A stretch of DNA of 42,600 nt, taken from NCBI GenBank assembly GCA_947175055.1, contig CAMWLJ010000019.1, positions 1-42,600 of the forward strand, read 5' to 3'. The notes beneath the pieces were generated by a model that was not told the DNA's origin, ran no database searches, and saw only the letters and a list, made by a program, of their open reading frames with translations. Position numbers and translations under genes: made by a program. Below, piece after piece: positions 25,871 through 34,867 of this stretch (its first letter is position 1; every line of letters starts with the position of its first letter). The stretch comes from an uncultured Lachnospiraceae bacterium. GTDB taxonomy: Bacteria; Bacillota; Clostridia; Lachnospirales; Lachnospiraceae.

Positions 25871-27923
25871 CTAAATCCTCCTCGTTTTCATCCAGTTCCA
25901 TTAATGCTCCCTGATCAATCCCATATCTGGCGCATAGTTCTTCCAGAGAATCCATATGATCTGTACTGTTGTCTGCAAGCCGGAGATATTCATAGAATCT
26001 TCTCAATTCAATCAAGGCAAAGTTACTCATATGCTCACTCGGAAGTACAATCACATCATAAATATTTGCAATCTTTTTCCTTTCCCCGCACATTTCATCT
26101 GTATAAGTTCTTAAAATTCTCCCCCGCCTTTGGACAAACTCCCGATAATCATCATTACTGGACAGAATCAGCGCACCTTTAATGGATGGAATATTAATCC
26201 CCTCATCCAGACAACGGATTGCTACCATGGCATCAATTGTTCCCTTATTAAATGCATCTACTAACTGCATTCTCGTTCGCATATCTTCCTGTGCTGTAAA
26301 CTGGCTGGCTTTGTATCCTGTTTCATGAAGAATTTCTTTGACATACTGAATATGTCTGGTCTCTTCACCTGAATCATTATGAAAAAGTCTGCCATCTCCA
26401 CAATATACTATAAAATGTTCTTGTTCCTGAATTTGACTCAAGATCCATTTCAATTTTGTTATTTTTTCATTCGCCATGGAAATAACTCTCAAACGCGACC
26501 GCTTATGCCTGACAAGACTATCCACATCAAAGCATTTTCCATTTCTAAAACAGGAAGCCATTAGTCTTGAATATCGATCAAACTCTTTTTCTTCCTGTAT
26601 CGTCGCATTTACAAAGATCGGATGATAATTATAAGGAACCAAATAACGTTTCCGAATTGCATATTCAATCGGTAGATTATATACTTGTCCACCAAAGAAG
26701 TCCATCAATTCCTTTCCAAATTCATCATTTTTTCTGCTGGACGGCGTAGCGCTTAAACCAAGCATATAAGAATAAACTTCCTGCAGTGTATTGTTTCTGT
26801 TTTTAAAACGATGCGCCTCATCGACAATCAACATCTTTTTCAATCTTGACTTATCGACAATGCGTTTAAATTTGGGCATATTGAAAGATACGATCGTCGA
26901 TATTACAACAATACTTCCACCACTATTATATCTTGAGTTATAAATGGCATCTAAAAATTCATCCTCCCAGTTATGATTTTCTCCTGTAACCATAATCGTT
27001 CTACTGGACGCTAAAACACTATGTACATCCTCATACCACTGTCTGACAAGATGCTTATACGGTGCACAAATCACCACCAGTATGCTTTCCTGTTCCATCA
27101 CTTTCAGGGCAGAATAAATAGCCGTCCATGTCTTTCCTGTTCCTGTGGCCATAACGTAAAATCCATGATAATTATTATTCTCCCATGCGCTTATTGCTGC
27201 CTTTTGATATTCACGAAGTTCAATCCCACCTTTTGGAACTTCCTCCAGGCCTCTGCGCTTCTTTTCATTTTCCAACCGATCTAATACCAGTTCCGTATAA
27301 TCAATACGCGTAATATAATCGTTTTGTCCGTTCCATATATCATCGAATTCCTGCTCATCATCCTGAATTCGCTCATAATCTCCGTCTTTCCAACTCATGG
27401 ATACACGAATTTTCTCATAATTATTTCGGTATCCTCCAATCGACTCGTTTGGTGACCCAACGAACAGGACCTTATTATTATCATCATCGATCAGAAGACC
27501 AATTTTATCATGATAAATCCCACATTCATCTTCCAAATCAACCACCAGTACATTCATTCTTCCATTTCCAATCAGGTTTATAAGAAGTTTCAAATTCTGG
27601 TCATCAATTTGTTTGATCGACTCCTCCAAATCTATCTCTACTCTGTGTCGTATGATACTCTCTTTCAGATGGTACCCCAGTCTGATCCCCTCTATATCCT
27701 CGTTACTCAGTTCCGGATTACAGATTAGCCTTATCTCTCCATTCCTTTCCGACAGTTCTTTCAAACCATTTCCTATAATTTCAAACACTCCTGATGAAAA
27801 ATAGCCCACACTTCTTTTATATACTTTAGAACACTTCAGGCCCGGAATCAGAAGTTGATCTATGATATTATCCGGACCTTTACTTCTGTAGCTTATTTTT
27901 AATGGTAAATCTACTAATTTCAT
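25863..27923 (-). CDS. PLD-nuclease/DEAH helicase, Dnd-linked restriction enzyme
   Basis: 686 residues from the ATG at 27923; the frame runs 17 codons further up, and ribosome sites are weak for either. N-terminal phospholipase-D-like nuclease half-site: His138-x-Lys140 with FVGSPNES at 154-161. Then a superfamily 2 helicase: Walker A ATGTGKT (259-265), LIVDEAHRFK, LGLSATPS, and the C-terminal RCLDEGINIPS and QRRGRILR motifs. This layout matches proteins annotated as DNA phosphorothioation system restriction enzyme (TIGR04095, from memory). One HKD half suggests that it acts as a dimer. It should find and cut DNA lacking sulfur. It is first of the four-gene partner module. Confidence 0.9.
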   Translation of the reverse strand: MKLVDLPLKISYRSKGPDNIIDQLLIPGLKCSKVYKRSVGYFSSGVFEIIGNGLKELSERNGEIRLICNPELSNEDIEGIRLGYHLKESIIRHRVEIDLEESIKQIDDQNLKLLINLIGNGRMNVLVVDLEDECGIYHDKIGLLIDDDNNKVLFVGSPNESIGGYRNNYEKIRVSMSWKDGDYERIQDDEQEFDDIWNGQNDYITRIDYTELVLDRLENEKKRRGLEEVPKGGIELREYQKAAISAWENNNYHGFYVMATGTGKTWTAIYSALKVMEQESILVVICAPYKHLVRQWYEDVHSVLASSRTIMVTGENHNWEDEFLDAIYNSRYNSGGSIVVISTIVSFNMPKFKRIVDKSRLKKMLIVDEAHRFKNRNNTLQEVYSYMLGLSATPSSRKNDEFGKELMDFFGGQVYNLPIEYAIRKRYLVPYNYHPIFVNATIQEEKEFDRYSRLMASCFRNGKCFDVDSLVRHKRSRLRVISMANEKITKLKWILSQIQEQEHFIVYCGDGRLFHNDSGEETRHIQYVKEILHETGYKASQFTAQEDMRTRMQLVDAFNKGTIDAMVAIRCLDEGINIPSIKGALILSSNDDYREFVQRRGRILRTYTDEMCGERKKIANIYDVIVLPSEHMSNFALIELRRFYEYLRLADNSTDHMDSLEELCARYGIDQGALMELDENEEDLDE

Positions 27924-28119
27924 TTTCAAATCCAACCCCACATATATATTCCTATACAATACATATAGTATCATAGAACGACATAAAACTATAGTAATTT
28001 ACACATTTCTTTTCCTGCACAAGCTTATAACAAAAGCGTTTCTGACAAATACGCTGCCAAAAACGCCTCATCATAAACCCAGTTCAAATAAAATCAACAC
28101 TCAATGCAAATATGTAATC

Positions 28120-29070
28120 CTAAACAACAACCTCTGTATACTCAGGAATATATTTCGCAAATCTATAATACCGTTCTATCGTTTCTAAATCCAATCCCAT
28201 TTCTTCAGCTGTTTTCTCCCAGTCTGCTATAGACTTTCGGTCAAGTTGCTGTTTCTCAAATAAGGTCAATATTTCCATTTGCAGATTAAGCTCACCGTAT
28301 ATTTCAGATTCCGAAATCTTTTGTTCAAATGTTTCCGCATAACCCGCATTTTGATCGAGCAAAACCCAAATCAACGTATTCATCTTTGCACCGTCTTGAT
28401 ACTCAACTTTACTCAATCTTTTGATAAGAAAACCAGTACCGTTTACCTGATTATAAAAATCCACTTGATCCTCAATATACTTTTCGCATATATCAACCGC
28501 TACTTCCGAATAGTCATCGACCGTAAAGCTGTTGTTTACACCATCTAAGACATATTTTGAATATTCCTTGTTGCATTTTACAATATTCAGTTCCCTTTTT
28601 GATCTATATTGTTTGGGAATAAAACTATTGTACGAAACTGCTATAATTGACGATTTTGTAGTTTTTTCAATAACCCGCTCAAGATCATCAATAATTGATG
28701 GAATAAAACATCCATCATAATCAAACCAAATAAAATTGGGTTGGTCAAAGGGCAAATCATCAATTGCCTCTGATGTCGTTTTCGGGATCAATTCAATTAA
28801 ATCCAGCGGTTTATTATTTCTAAAACGCTTTTCCTTTTTATCATCATATTCCCCGTTCTCATCCTCCATCATTTCAATGCTAATCATTCTGCCTAAATTA
28901 CAGTATTTATTAAAATATACAAAATCCGTGTAGAATAAAGAACCCATTCCAATATAGTTAACCTTTTCACCAACAATATGTTGAAAGCTATTAATTAATT
29001 GCGCAATTAACGCTCGTTCAATCCTTTTTTGTGGCCGCAATTTATAATTTATTTTCTCATAACTGTTCAT
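28120..29070 (-). CDS. Rossmann-fold, methyltransferase-like protein
   Basis: 316 residues. VNYIGMGSLFYTDF (38-51) looks like a glycine-rich motif I, RMISIEMMED (61-70) like the acidic second strand of SAM-binding enzymes, and FIWFDYDGCF (113-122) like a motif IV. The rest is helical with no known DNA-recognition domain. I judge it a class I SAM-methyltransferase fold, but a classical DNA-methylase NPPY/DPPY box is missing, so it may be non-catalytic or modify another target. The start overlaps the end of the GHKL ATPase gene by 14 bases, so the two form one unit. A 145-base gap without a gene separates it from the helicase. Confidence 0.7.
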   Translation of the reverse strand: MNSYEKINYKLRPQKRIERALIAQLINSFQHIVGEKVNYIGMGSLFYTDFVYFNKYCNLGRMISIEMMEDENGEYDDKKEKRFRNNKPLDLIELIPKTTSEAIDDLPFDQPNFIWFDYDGCFIPSIIDDLERVIEKTTKSSIIAVSYNSFIPKQYRSKRELNIVKCNKEYSKYVLDGVNNSFTVDDYSEVAVDICEKYIEDQVDFYNQVNGTGFLIKRLSKVEYQDGAKMNTLIWVLLDQNAGYAETFEQKISESEIYGELNLQMEILTLFEKQQLDRKSIADWEKTAEEMGLDLETIERYYRFAKYIPEYTEVVV

Positions 29071-30412
29071 CGGTAATTACTCTCTCCTGCACAAACTTTT
29101 TAATTTTTTCTCCAAGAGCCTTATTCGTATCAGCTTCGAAATATCTCTTCCATTTTTCAACCGTTTTCTCGTCAATATATAAAGGAATATTTTTTATTCT
29201 CTCACTTGCATGATATTCCCCAAGTTCAAGCTTAAATTCTGTTCTCGCAGCCGTAAGATATGACGTCAACTTTCGTTCATGGAATTCTTCATTTGGCGGC
29301 ACTTTACCTTCTCTTTTGCACTCTCGTATTGTCTCTTGCAGTTTCCGCAATCGAGGTAAAACCACGCCCATCACACTCCGCATCTCCTTAAAAATATATT
29401 GATAAACGAAATGCTGCTTATCAATGCTGTCTTTGGTTGTATTGAGCGGTAATTTATTTGGATCATCACAATCGATATACACATATCCCCTAAACCTTGC
29501 AAAATCATTATGAAAAGCAGGTATTGTTTTACCTTGAAAAGCTTCATCGATACTTGATTCTTCTTCTAAATCATAAGTCGATTCCCAGCCTGTTAATTCG
29601 GTCCGATCTTTCTGAATCACTGCACGCCCATTACATATAATATCCCAACCTGCATCCTTGGGAGATGGATCTCCTACTCCTGCAACTATTTTGATTCCAA
29701 TATCCTTCTCTCTTCCAATAGTATATGAATTTACATATGCCTTCAAAAATTGAGCTTCGTATAAAGATTCGTTTGAATAATGTACTTTTTCCCCATTAAT
29801 GGATATAATTATTCCATTTCCCAACAAATCTCCATACGCACTGCCTATCTTTGTTCTCAATGTTTCTACATTATTGCGCACTTTCAAATATGTCCGTATT
29901 GATTCGCTAAGTCTCTTTATTTCTATATGAACTCCGTCCTCAAAGTTCAAATCGACATCATCTAAATGAAATTTCCAAATATCCTCGTCTGTATTTTCAT
30001 TTTTTAGATTAATCCACTCATCATGATCCATATAGACTTTAAAAGAATCAGAGGCTGTTTTGCTCTCTACCACAAAATCTGATCCTATTTTAAAGATAGA
30101 TCTTTTCATACCAATTCCATACATACCCAAAGTACCTGCATTTCTTTCACGATTATTTCCAAACCTAAAAGCTTTGGAAATTGCTATTTCTTTGGACATT
30201 CCTCCGCAATTATCATTTATACGAAAATAATCTTCCAAAAGATTATATGAAATATCGATATTTCTCTGCTTGTTTCCATCTAATACTCTCTTATATGCAT
30301 CAATAGAATTATCAATTAAATCTAAAATACAGCTTTCAACCGTAACATCTTTTGTAATCATATTCAAAAAAAACTCTTTGGACGGAGAAGAATCTACTAA
30401 TAAATTACTCAT
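29057..30412 (-). CDS. GHKL/MORC-type ATPase
   Basis: 451 residues. N-terminal GHKL ATP-binding fold: N box ILDLIDNSIDAYKR (29-42), G1 RINDNCGGMS (64-73), G2 GMYGIGMKRSIFKIG (96-110). This is the Hsp90/MutL/MORC arrangement, not a histidine kinase: there is no H box. A second conserved region (ICNGRAVIQKDRTELTGW) resembles the transducer domain of MORC/MutL-type proteins. Such ATPases act as ATP-gated DNA clamps and recur in phage defence systems. It is the first gene of a two-gene unit with its own promoter and operator. Confidence 0.85.
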   Translation of the reverse strand: MSNLLVDSSPSKEFFLNMITKDVTVESCILDLIDNSIDAYKRVLDGNKQRNIDISYNLLEDYFRINDNCGGMSKEIAISKAFRFGNNRERNAGTLGMYGIGMKRSIFKIGSDFVVESKTASDSFKVYMDHDEWINLKNENTDEDIWKFHLDDVDLNFEDGVHIEIKRLSESIRTYLKVRNNVETLRTKIGSAYGDLLGNGIIISINGEKVHYSNESLYEAQFLKAYVNSYTIGREKDIGIKIVAGVGDPSPKDAGWDIICNGRAVIQKDRTELTGWESTYDLEEESSIDEAFQGKTIPAFHNDFARFRGYVYIDCDDPNKLPLNTTKDSIDKQHFVYQYIFKEMRSVMGVVLPRLRKLQETIRECKREGKVPPNEEFHERKLTSYLTAARTEFKLELGEYHASERIKNIPLYIDEKTVEKWKRYFEADTNKALGEKIKKFVQERVITDEQL

Positions 30413-30446
30413 CTACATATTACTCCTGTCTTTTTATTGTTTTATT

Positions 30447-30455
30447 ATTATAGCA
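30447..30455 (-). promoter_or_regulatory. Extended -10 promoter of the GHKL unit
   Basis: TGCTATAAT on the minus strand (30455-30447): perfect -10 with the TG extension. No good -35 is seen, as often with extended -10 promoters. The ATG follows 35 bases downstream. Confidence 0.7.
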
Positions 30456-30483
30456 TATTATCTACATTTTTAGTAGATAATAT
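30455..30483. promoter_or_regulatory. 11-bp perfect inverted repeat upstream of the GHKL unit
   Basis: ATATTATCTAC (30455-30465) and GTAGATAATAT (30473-30483), 7-base centre. It covers the place of the missing -35, directly next to the extended -10, as an operator would. The inner halves TCTAC/GTAGA also occur in the palindrome at the dndB promoter. Confidence 0.7.
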
Positions 30484-30622
30484 TACATAACATCAAGAAT
30501 TGTAATACAGCTTATAAACTGTACCATTTTACAGTAATCTATTCGCCATATAAAACATTTAATTATTCTACCCTACCACTACCCACAAAAAATCTCTTAT
30601 AAAATACCTGCCAAGAAAGCCC

Positions 30623-30652
30623 GAAGGAGTCTCGCCCACGCAAGACTCCTTC
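30623..30652 (-). terminator. Hairpin terminator after the AIM24-family gene
   Basis: GAAGGAGTCT (30623-30632) pairs with AGACTCCTTC (30643-30652) across a 10-base loop. On the minus strand GGGCTTTCTT follows the stem. It lies about 30 bases after the stop of the AIM24-family gene. Confidence 0.7.
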
Positions 30653-30680
30653 TTTACTTCACTTCTCTATTTTTATATCC

Positions 30681-31361
30681 CTACCTCGAAGGCACCATCC
30701 GTATGATCCTTCCCGCGAACTCATTAAAGTTCTGCGTCTGCAGGATCACTTTACCCGGCCCTGTCAGCTTCGTCAGGAACAGCCCCTCGCCGCCCAGAAA
30801 AATATTCTTGAGCCCCTTCACCGTCTCGATCTCATAACTCACCGACCGCTCAAACGCCACCACGTTACCGGTATCCACCTTAAGCACTTCGCCCGGCGCC
30901 AGGTCTTTCTCCACCTTGTTTCCGTCGATTTCCAGAAAGACCATGCCTGTCCCGCTGATATCCTGCAGGATAAAGCCTTCGCCTCCGAACAGTCCGGCGG
31001 AAAATTTCTTCGTAAACGTTACATTCAAGTGCACTGTCTCCTGCGCGCAGAGAAAAGCGCCCTTCTGACAGATCAGACCGCCGCCTGCTCCCACGTCCAC
31101 CGGAAGCACTTCTCCAGCTACGGTGGAGGCGAACGCTACCATGCTGCCTGCCCGCTCCGCCTTATAAGTTGCCATAAACAGCGACTCTCCCGTGAACATC
31201 CTGCCGATACTCTTGCCAAGCCCGCCCTTCATATTGGAATCCATGGCAATGCCGTCCGACATCCAGGCCATACCTCCCGATTGTGTGTACATGGATTCTC
31301 CCGGTGCGTCGAATAGTACCTCCACTGCCGGCATTGTATCACCGATGATTCTGTACTGCAT
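30681..31361 (-). CDS. AIM24/TIGR00266-family protein
   Basis: 226 residues from the ATG at 31361, which has GGGGGAA upstream. MQYRIIGDTMPAVEV at the start, then a glycine-rich run of beta strands (MTYKAERAG-like SLFMATYKAERAG, PGKVILQTQNF at the end) is the AIM24/TIGR00266 fold of three similar beta sheets. The family is widespread and without a settled biochemical role in bacteria. It has no signal peptide. It is the first gene of normal base composition after the island. Confidence 0.88.
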   Translation of the reverse strand: MQYRIIGDTMPAVEVLFDAPGESMYTQSGGMAWMSDGIAMDSNMKGGLGKSIGRMFTGESLFMATYKAERAGSMVAFASTVAGEVLPVDVGAGGGLICQKGAFLCAQETVHLNVTFTKKFSAGLFGGEGFILQDISGTGMVFLEIDGNKVEKDLAPGEVLKVDTGNVVAFERSVSYEIETVKGLKNIFLGGEGLFLTKLTGPGKVILQTQNFNEFAGRIIRMVPSR

Positions 31362-31445
31362 ACTTAATTCCCCCTTTATATTTAATTTAATAATTCTCAA
31401 CTACCCAATCCTATGACCGTAAACAATAACCTATATCCCCACTTA

Positions 31446-32219
31446 TTATGCATCCTGCCCCATCGCTTCTGCCACTGCTGCCTCACAGCTTCTCATCGCC
31501 AGGATAGTCTTATCAAAAAGCTCGTCAAGCTCCCAGCCAAGTCTCTCTGTGCCCTGGGCAATCGTCTCTCTGGAGCAGCCCGCCGCAAACTTCTTATCCT
31601 TGAATTTCTTCTTCAGGCTCTTGACTTCCATATCCATTGTGCTCTTGGAGGAGCGCATCAGTGCGCAGGACCAGATCAGGCCCGTCAGCTCATCGGCTGC
31701 AAAAAGCACTTTCTCCATCTACAGCTTCGGCTCCTCTTCGCTGCACATACCAAAACCGTGCGAGCAAATGGCGTAGATCATGTCATCACTCACCCCTGCC
31801 TCCCGCAGAAGTTCGGGCGCCTTCTTGCAGTGTTCCTCCGGATACAGTTCAAAATCGATGTCATACAGCAGTCCGGTGATACCCCAGAAATCCTCTTCCG
31901 CGCCATAGCCCAGTTCTTTCGCATACCAGCGCATCACGCCTTCCACCGTCAGCGCATGCTGCAGATGGAACGGCTCTTTGTTATATTTCTGTAAAAGATC
32001 CCACGCCTGCTCTCTCGTGATACTGCTCTGTTTCGCAGTCTGCTCCTGGCAGTGGCCATCTATTTTCTTCTCGTCCTTTTCGCTTTCATCATGTTCTCTT
32101 TGCTCGTCATTCTTTCCTCTCTTGTCCTGGCCGTTATGTTTCTCCTTGTCAGCAGCCTTCTTCTCCTGCCCCTTCTCCAGTCTCTTCATTGTCGGGATTG
32201 TCGGTACATCTTCTTTCAT
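31446..32219 (-). pseudogene. Truncated copy of the lysS-HD 3' end
   Basis: A copy of the lysS C-terminus: the frame opens at 32219 with MKEDVPTIPTMKRLEKGQ, which aligns with RDVLLFPTMKSLEKGQ of LysRS, then runs through the charged linker and the HD-like domain. An in-frame TAG (31721-31719) splits it; the same frame goes on from ATG 31718 to 31446. The HD doublet reads GLLYDID, so the metal-binding His is Tyr. The aminoacylation domains are absent. Outside 31478-32180 it differs from the lysS locus but stays alignable at both ends (AVAEAMGQDA against DVAAAMEKA). Confidence 0.85.
31478..32180. repeat. 703-bp direct repeat, copy 1
   Basis: Matches 35115-35817 at a constant offset of 3637 bases; I see no difference by eye. 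It covers the linker and HD-like region of the lysS 3' end, including the in-frame TAG. Confidence 0.92.
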
Positions 32220-32231
32220 ACCGCTACACCG

Positions 32232-32344
32232 TTCTACATAACTTTATTTTTGAGCAATTTCTATATTGCCTGTATTTCCACAAAGATCCATAAATCTCTA
32301 TAGCTCTGTGGGAATTGGTTCAAGATTGGTTCAGAAATGGTTCA
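32232..32344. repeat. 14-mer plus three 11-bp iterons, left set
   Basis: TTCTACATAACTTT at 32232-32245 and three 11-bp units GAATTGGTTCA, AGATTGGTTCA, GAAATGGTTCA at 32312-32344. The same 14-mer and a similar triple lie at 35020-35081 in the same orientation, bracketing the mobile-element debris. Confidence 0.7.
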
Positions 32345-32375
32345 GAATCAATCCCTCCAATAATCCCCGCATTCA

Positions 32376-33190
32376 CTACAGTTTGTCCGCATATTTTGAT
32401 TGATCAGCTTCCGGAATCTTCATTGCTGCCATAGCCTGATCCGCAGACCATTTCATTGTCTCCATCAAATTTCTGATCATTTGCAATGCAGTTCGTTCCA
32501 CAGCTTCGTTTTTCATATCTTCCAAAGCCTTACACATTTCACTCACTCCTTTCGGATTTTCCTTCAAATATCTTGTTCGCTCTGCCATCAGATCAAAATT
32601 CATATAGTCTGCTTACATGCAGTTAAAATCGTGCATCAGCTTCCCTAATTCAGATTCTCCCCGGTATTCACCATTCACATATAAAATATGTTCCCCATCT
32701 TCAAAGTTCTTTCCGGTTGTCAAATTCATCCGTTCCACAATATAAACCGGCTCGCCTTTCCCATAAAAATCTTTTTCTGTGATAAATATTGTATAAGTAT
32801 CCGGTAATTCTGCAAATTCCTGCCCCGCATCCAAATTCTCGATATCCATTACACTGGAATGATACCGTGCCCTGTGTGGGTCTGCTCCCTTGTCCTGTCT
32901 TTGAATTTCTAAATCATATTTTTATTTTCAGAATCCACTCCATAGGCATCAAGACAGATAGAACGTGCTCCTGCCAGGCGCTTCATATCCTTTTGTGTCT
33001 GGCGATCGGTAATCACCAAATCCTTCTTTCCTGTAATGATGCGTAATACCAATTCTGCCAATGGGACATTATCTTTAATAAGACAGCGCATAAAATCGTC
33101 ATCTATTGGCCGCAACGTCCGTAAACGTTGTAAATCTTCCTGTCTTTCCCGTTCTTTTCTCTGCTGTTCTGTTTCGCACATGAAACACAC
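32376..33190 (-). pseudogene. Rpn/PD-(D/E)XK transposase-like nuclease, broken
   Basis: Three pieces of one gene. The N-terminal part (33190-32909) has LRPIDDDFMRCLIKDN and LAELVLRIITGKKDLVITD, typical of the Rpn recombination-promoting nuclease family. A one-base shift in an A-rich run after DSENKN (about 32920) moves the frame; the new frame gives YDLEIQRQDKGADPHRARYH, holding the catalytic E-x-Q, and continues as 32849-32613 (TYTIFITEKDFYGKGEPVY). An in-frame TAA after DFNCM then separates the C-terminal part (32603-32376, RYLKENPKGVSEMCKALED). So it has one frameshift and one nonsense change in an otherwise well-preserved gene: recently dead. Confidence 0.85.
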
Positions 33191-33299
33191 CTCTTCCTTA
33201 TCGTTATCGGCGTTTTCTTATATTATAATCTGAAAATACCGAAAAAACAACAGGTAAGAAAGCCCTTTCTGGATTCCTTCCCTGTTGTACGTTATCGTA

Positions 33300-33605
33300 T
33301 CATGATTCCGTTTTCTTATCCTCTTTATATCTCTTCTGATTCATCTTCTCCTGCAGATTATCAAATTCACGCTGTTTCAATTCCTTCGTTACATCTGTAT
33401 AGATATCCATCGTGGTTGAAAAGTCTTTATGTCCAAGCGTATCCTGAATGACTTTCAGATTTACGCCCGCCTCAACTAATCTTGTTGTAAAGGTATGCCG
33501 CAAGCTATGGCAGCTAAATCTCGGCAACAAGACCGGATTGATGCCCCTTTTTTCAAACTGGGCATCATTACAGTCGCGGATAATCCGGCAAAGCGCTTTG
33601 TTCTA
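33300..33605 (-). pseudogene. Tyrosine integrase, C-terminal fragment
   Basis: Reads from NKALCRIIRDCND (about 33605) through LLPRFSCHSLRHTFTTRL and VIQDTLGHKDFSTTMDIYTDV to a natural end at 33300. The R-x-x-H box (SLRHTF), LGH and the active tyrosine are present. The N-terminal two thirds, including the first catalytic Arg, are missing: homology stops at 33605, where an IS1595-type remnant in the opposite direction begins. It resembles Tn916-type integrases of Clostridia. No ribosome site is seen, so it is not expressed as an active recombinase. Confidence 0.88.
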
Positions 33606-33606
33606 A

Positions 33607-34168
33607 GTACCCTGATGCTGTACATTTCCAAAACGAAAAGCTGGACAGTTCTGTTCCCAGAAGGCCACGCAGACACGGTGCCAAAGCAGAAAAGAGAGGT
33701 ATTTCCAATGAATATATATGTATCTGCACAGGCATCCAGCGCAAAGGTGATGCACTTGCTGTCACTGTCAACAGGGCAAAACCCAGTGCAAAAGAGCTTA
33801 TCAGCATCTTTGAAGGACATATCGCAGATGGGACACTCGCCCTCTGCGACGGCCTGCGCAGTTACCATGCACTTCCGGGGATCGTGGACTGTGTTGTCAG
33901 GGACTGCAACAAACAGGACAAAGAAGACTCTTGTTTTTATAACCTGAATACGGTAAATGGATTCCATAGTTTTATCAAACAGAGATATACCTTCTACCGT
34001 GGGGTGGCGAGCAAGTATATCAACAGATATAATGCCCTTTTTGGTGCGGCCTACCGAAATGTTGAAGGCATCATCCGGCGGCTGATCAATGAAGTACTGA
34101 CAGTGACAGCCACTGATTATTACCATAGCAACAAAGATGTGCGGGAAGCTGGCTTAGTAGCTATATAA
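33607..34168 (+). pseudogene. IS1595/ISXO2-type transposase, 3' part
   Basis: One open frame on the plus strand from about 33607 (SKYPDAVHFQNEKLDSS) through RRPRRHGAKAEKRGISNEYI, ALCDGLRSYHAL and FYNLNTVNGFHSFIKQRY to 34168. This is the C-terminal DDE half of the ISXO2-like transposase, with the FHSFIKxRYxFYRGVASKYINRY ending typical of the family. The N-terminal zinc-ribbon half and the left terminal repeat are gone. The fragment abuts the integrase fragment with no gap, which suggests insertion into the integrase followed by deletion. Confidence 0.85.
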
Positions 34169-34326
34169 CTTTACCAACCCATTTACTGACAACACCTAAT
34201 TTATTTATCTTAAAACCTTCTCCTGGTTATGCAGCTCTTTCGCATTACACAGTCTGCTTCCCATACTTCAAAAGATACTCCTGCGACATCTGCAAAGAAA
34301 TATTCAATTTCTTTTTTCAACGTTCC

Positions 34327-34867
34327 CTATTTGCTACCCTTTACAGCATCGAACATTGATTTTCTCATGCCATTCAGCCACTCCTTGTTTGCTATACACA
34401 TTCCTCCATAGCAATGGTCACGAAACATACAAACCTCACAGATAATCTGATTAACGCTCTGGCGGAGCAGATCATCATCAGATGGCAGCTTGATAATCCT
34501 CAAATCTCTCAACGGACATCCAAACATGGTCTTCCCTTCCATCGAAGCACTCCCCGTCCATATACATACCACTTACATAGATACGCTTGAAACAGATATT
34601 CTTTTTAGTTATCCTCACGATCTGTCCGGCAAAGCCAAGCGGTACTTCACGGTGGCATAAAGCAAACCACCCTCTTATACCCTTTCCTGTTGCCATCTGT
34701 ACATCAAGATATTCTTCATAGGAAAGTTTCTCACCACCGAAAACTTCGTTCATACCTTGTGGTGAAAAATCAATGTAACCCCACTCCTGTCTGTCCACAG
34801 TAACATTCTGTCCCCAGAACTCCTTCTTTAGTTCCTTCCACTCTGCGGTTCCTTTGCTTTTGCTCAT
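34327..34867 (-). CDS. Unknown small protein, perhaps frameshifted
   Basis: The ATG at 34867 has GGAGGTG eight bases upstream and gives 129 residues ending at 34478 (VTVDRQEWGYIDFSPQGMNE; EECLDV-like YEEYLDVQMATGKGIRGWFA; KRIYVSGMYMDGECF). I recall similar proteins in Clostridia integrative elements, without known function. At VERFEDYQAAI the frame meets three stops in a row, while another frame runs on to 34327 with NQIICEVCMFRDHCYGGMC, a four-Cys cluster. This may be a single gene broken by a frameshift, or the second frame may be a separate short gene starting at GTG 34572. Confidence 0.5.

Noticed and set aside
23722..27923. Partner module as DndF-DndG-DndH
   Set aside because: Domain content (PLD-helicase, Cys-hook ATPase, two small proteins) does not fit the DndFGH proteins as I know them.
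32312..32344. 11-bp tandem units as a CRISPR array
   Set aside because: Units are contiguous without spacers and only three in number.
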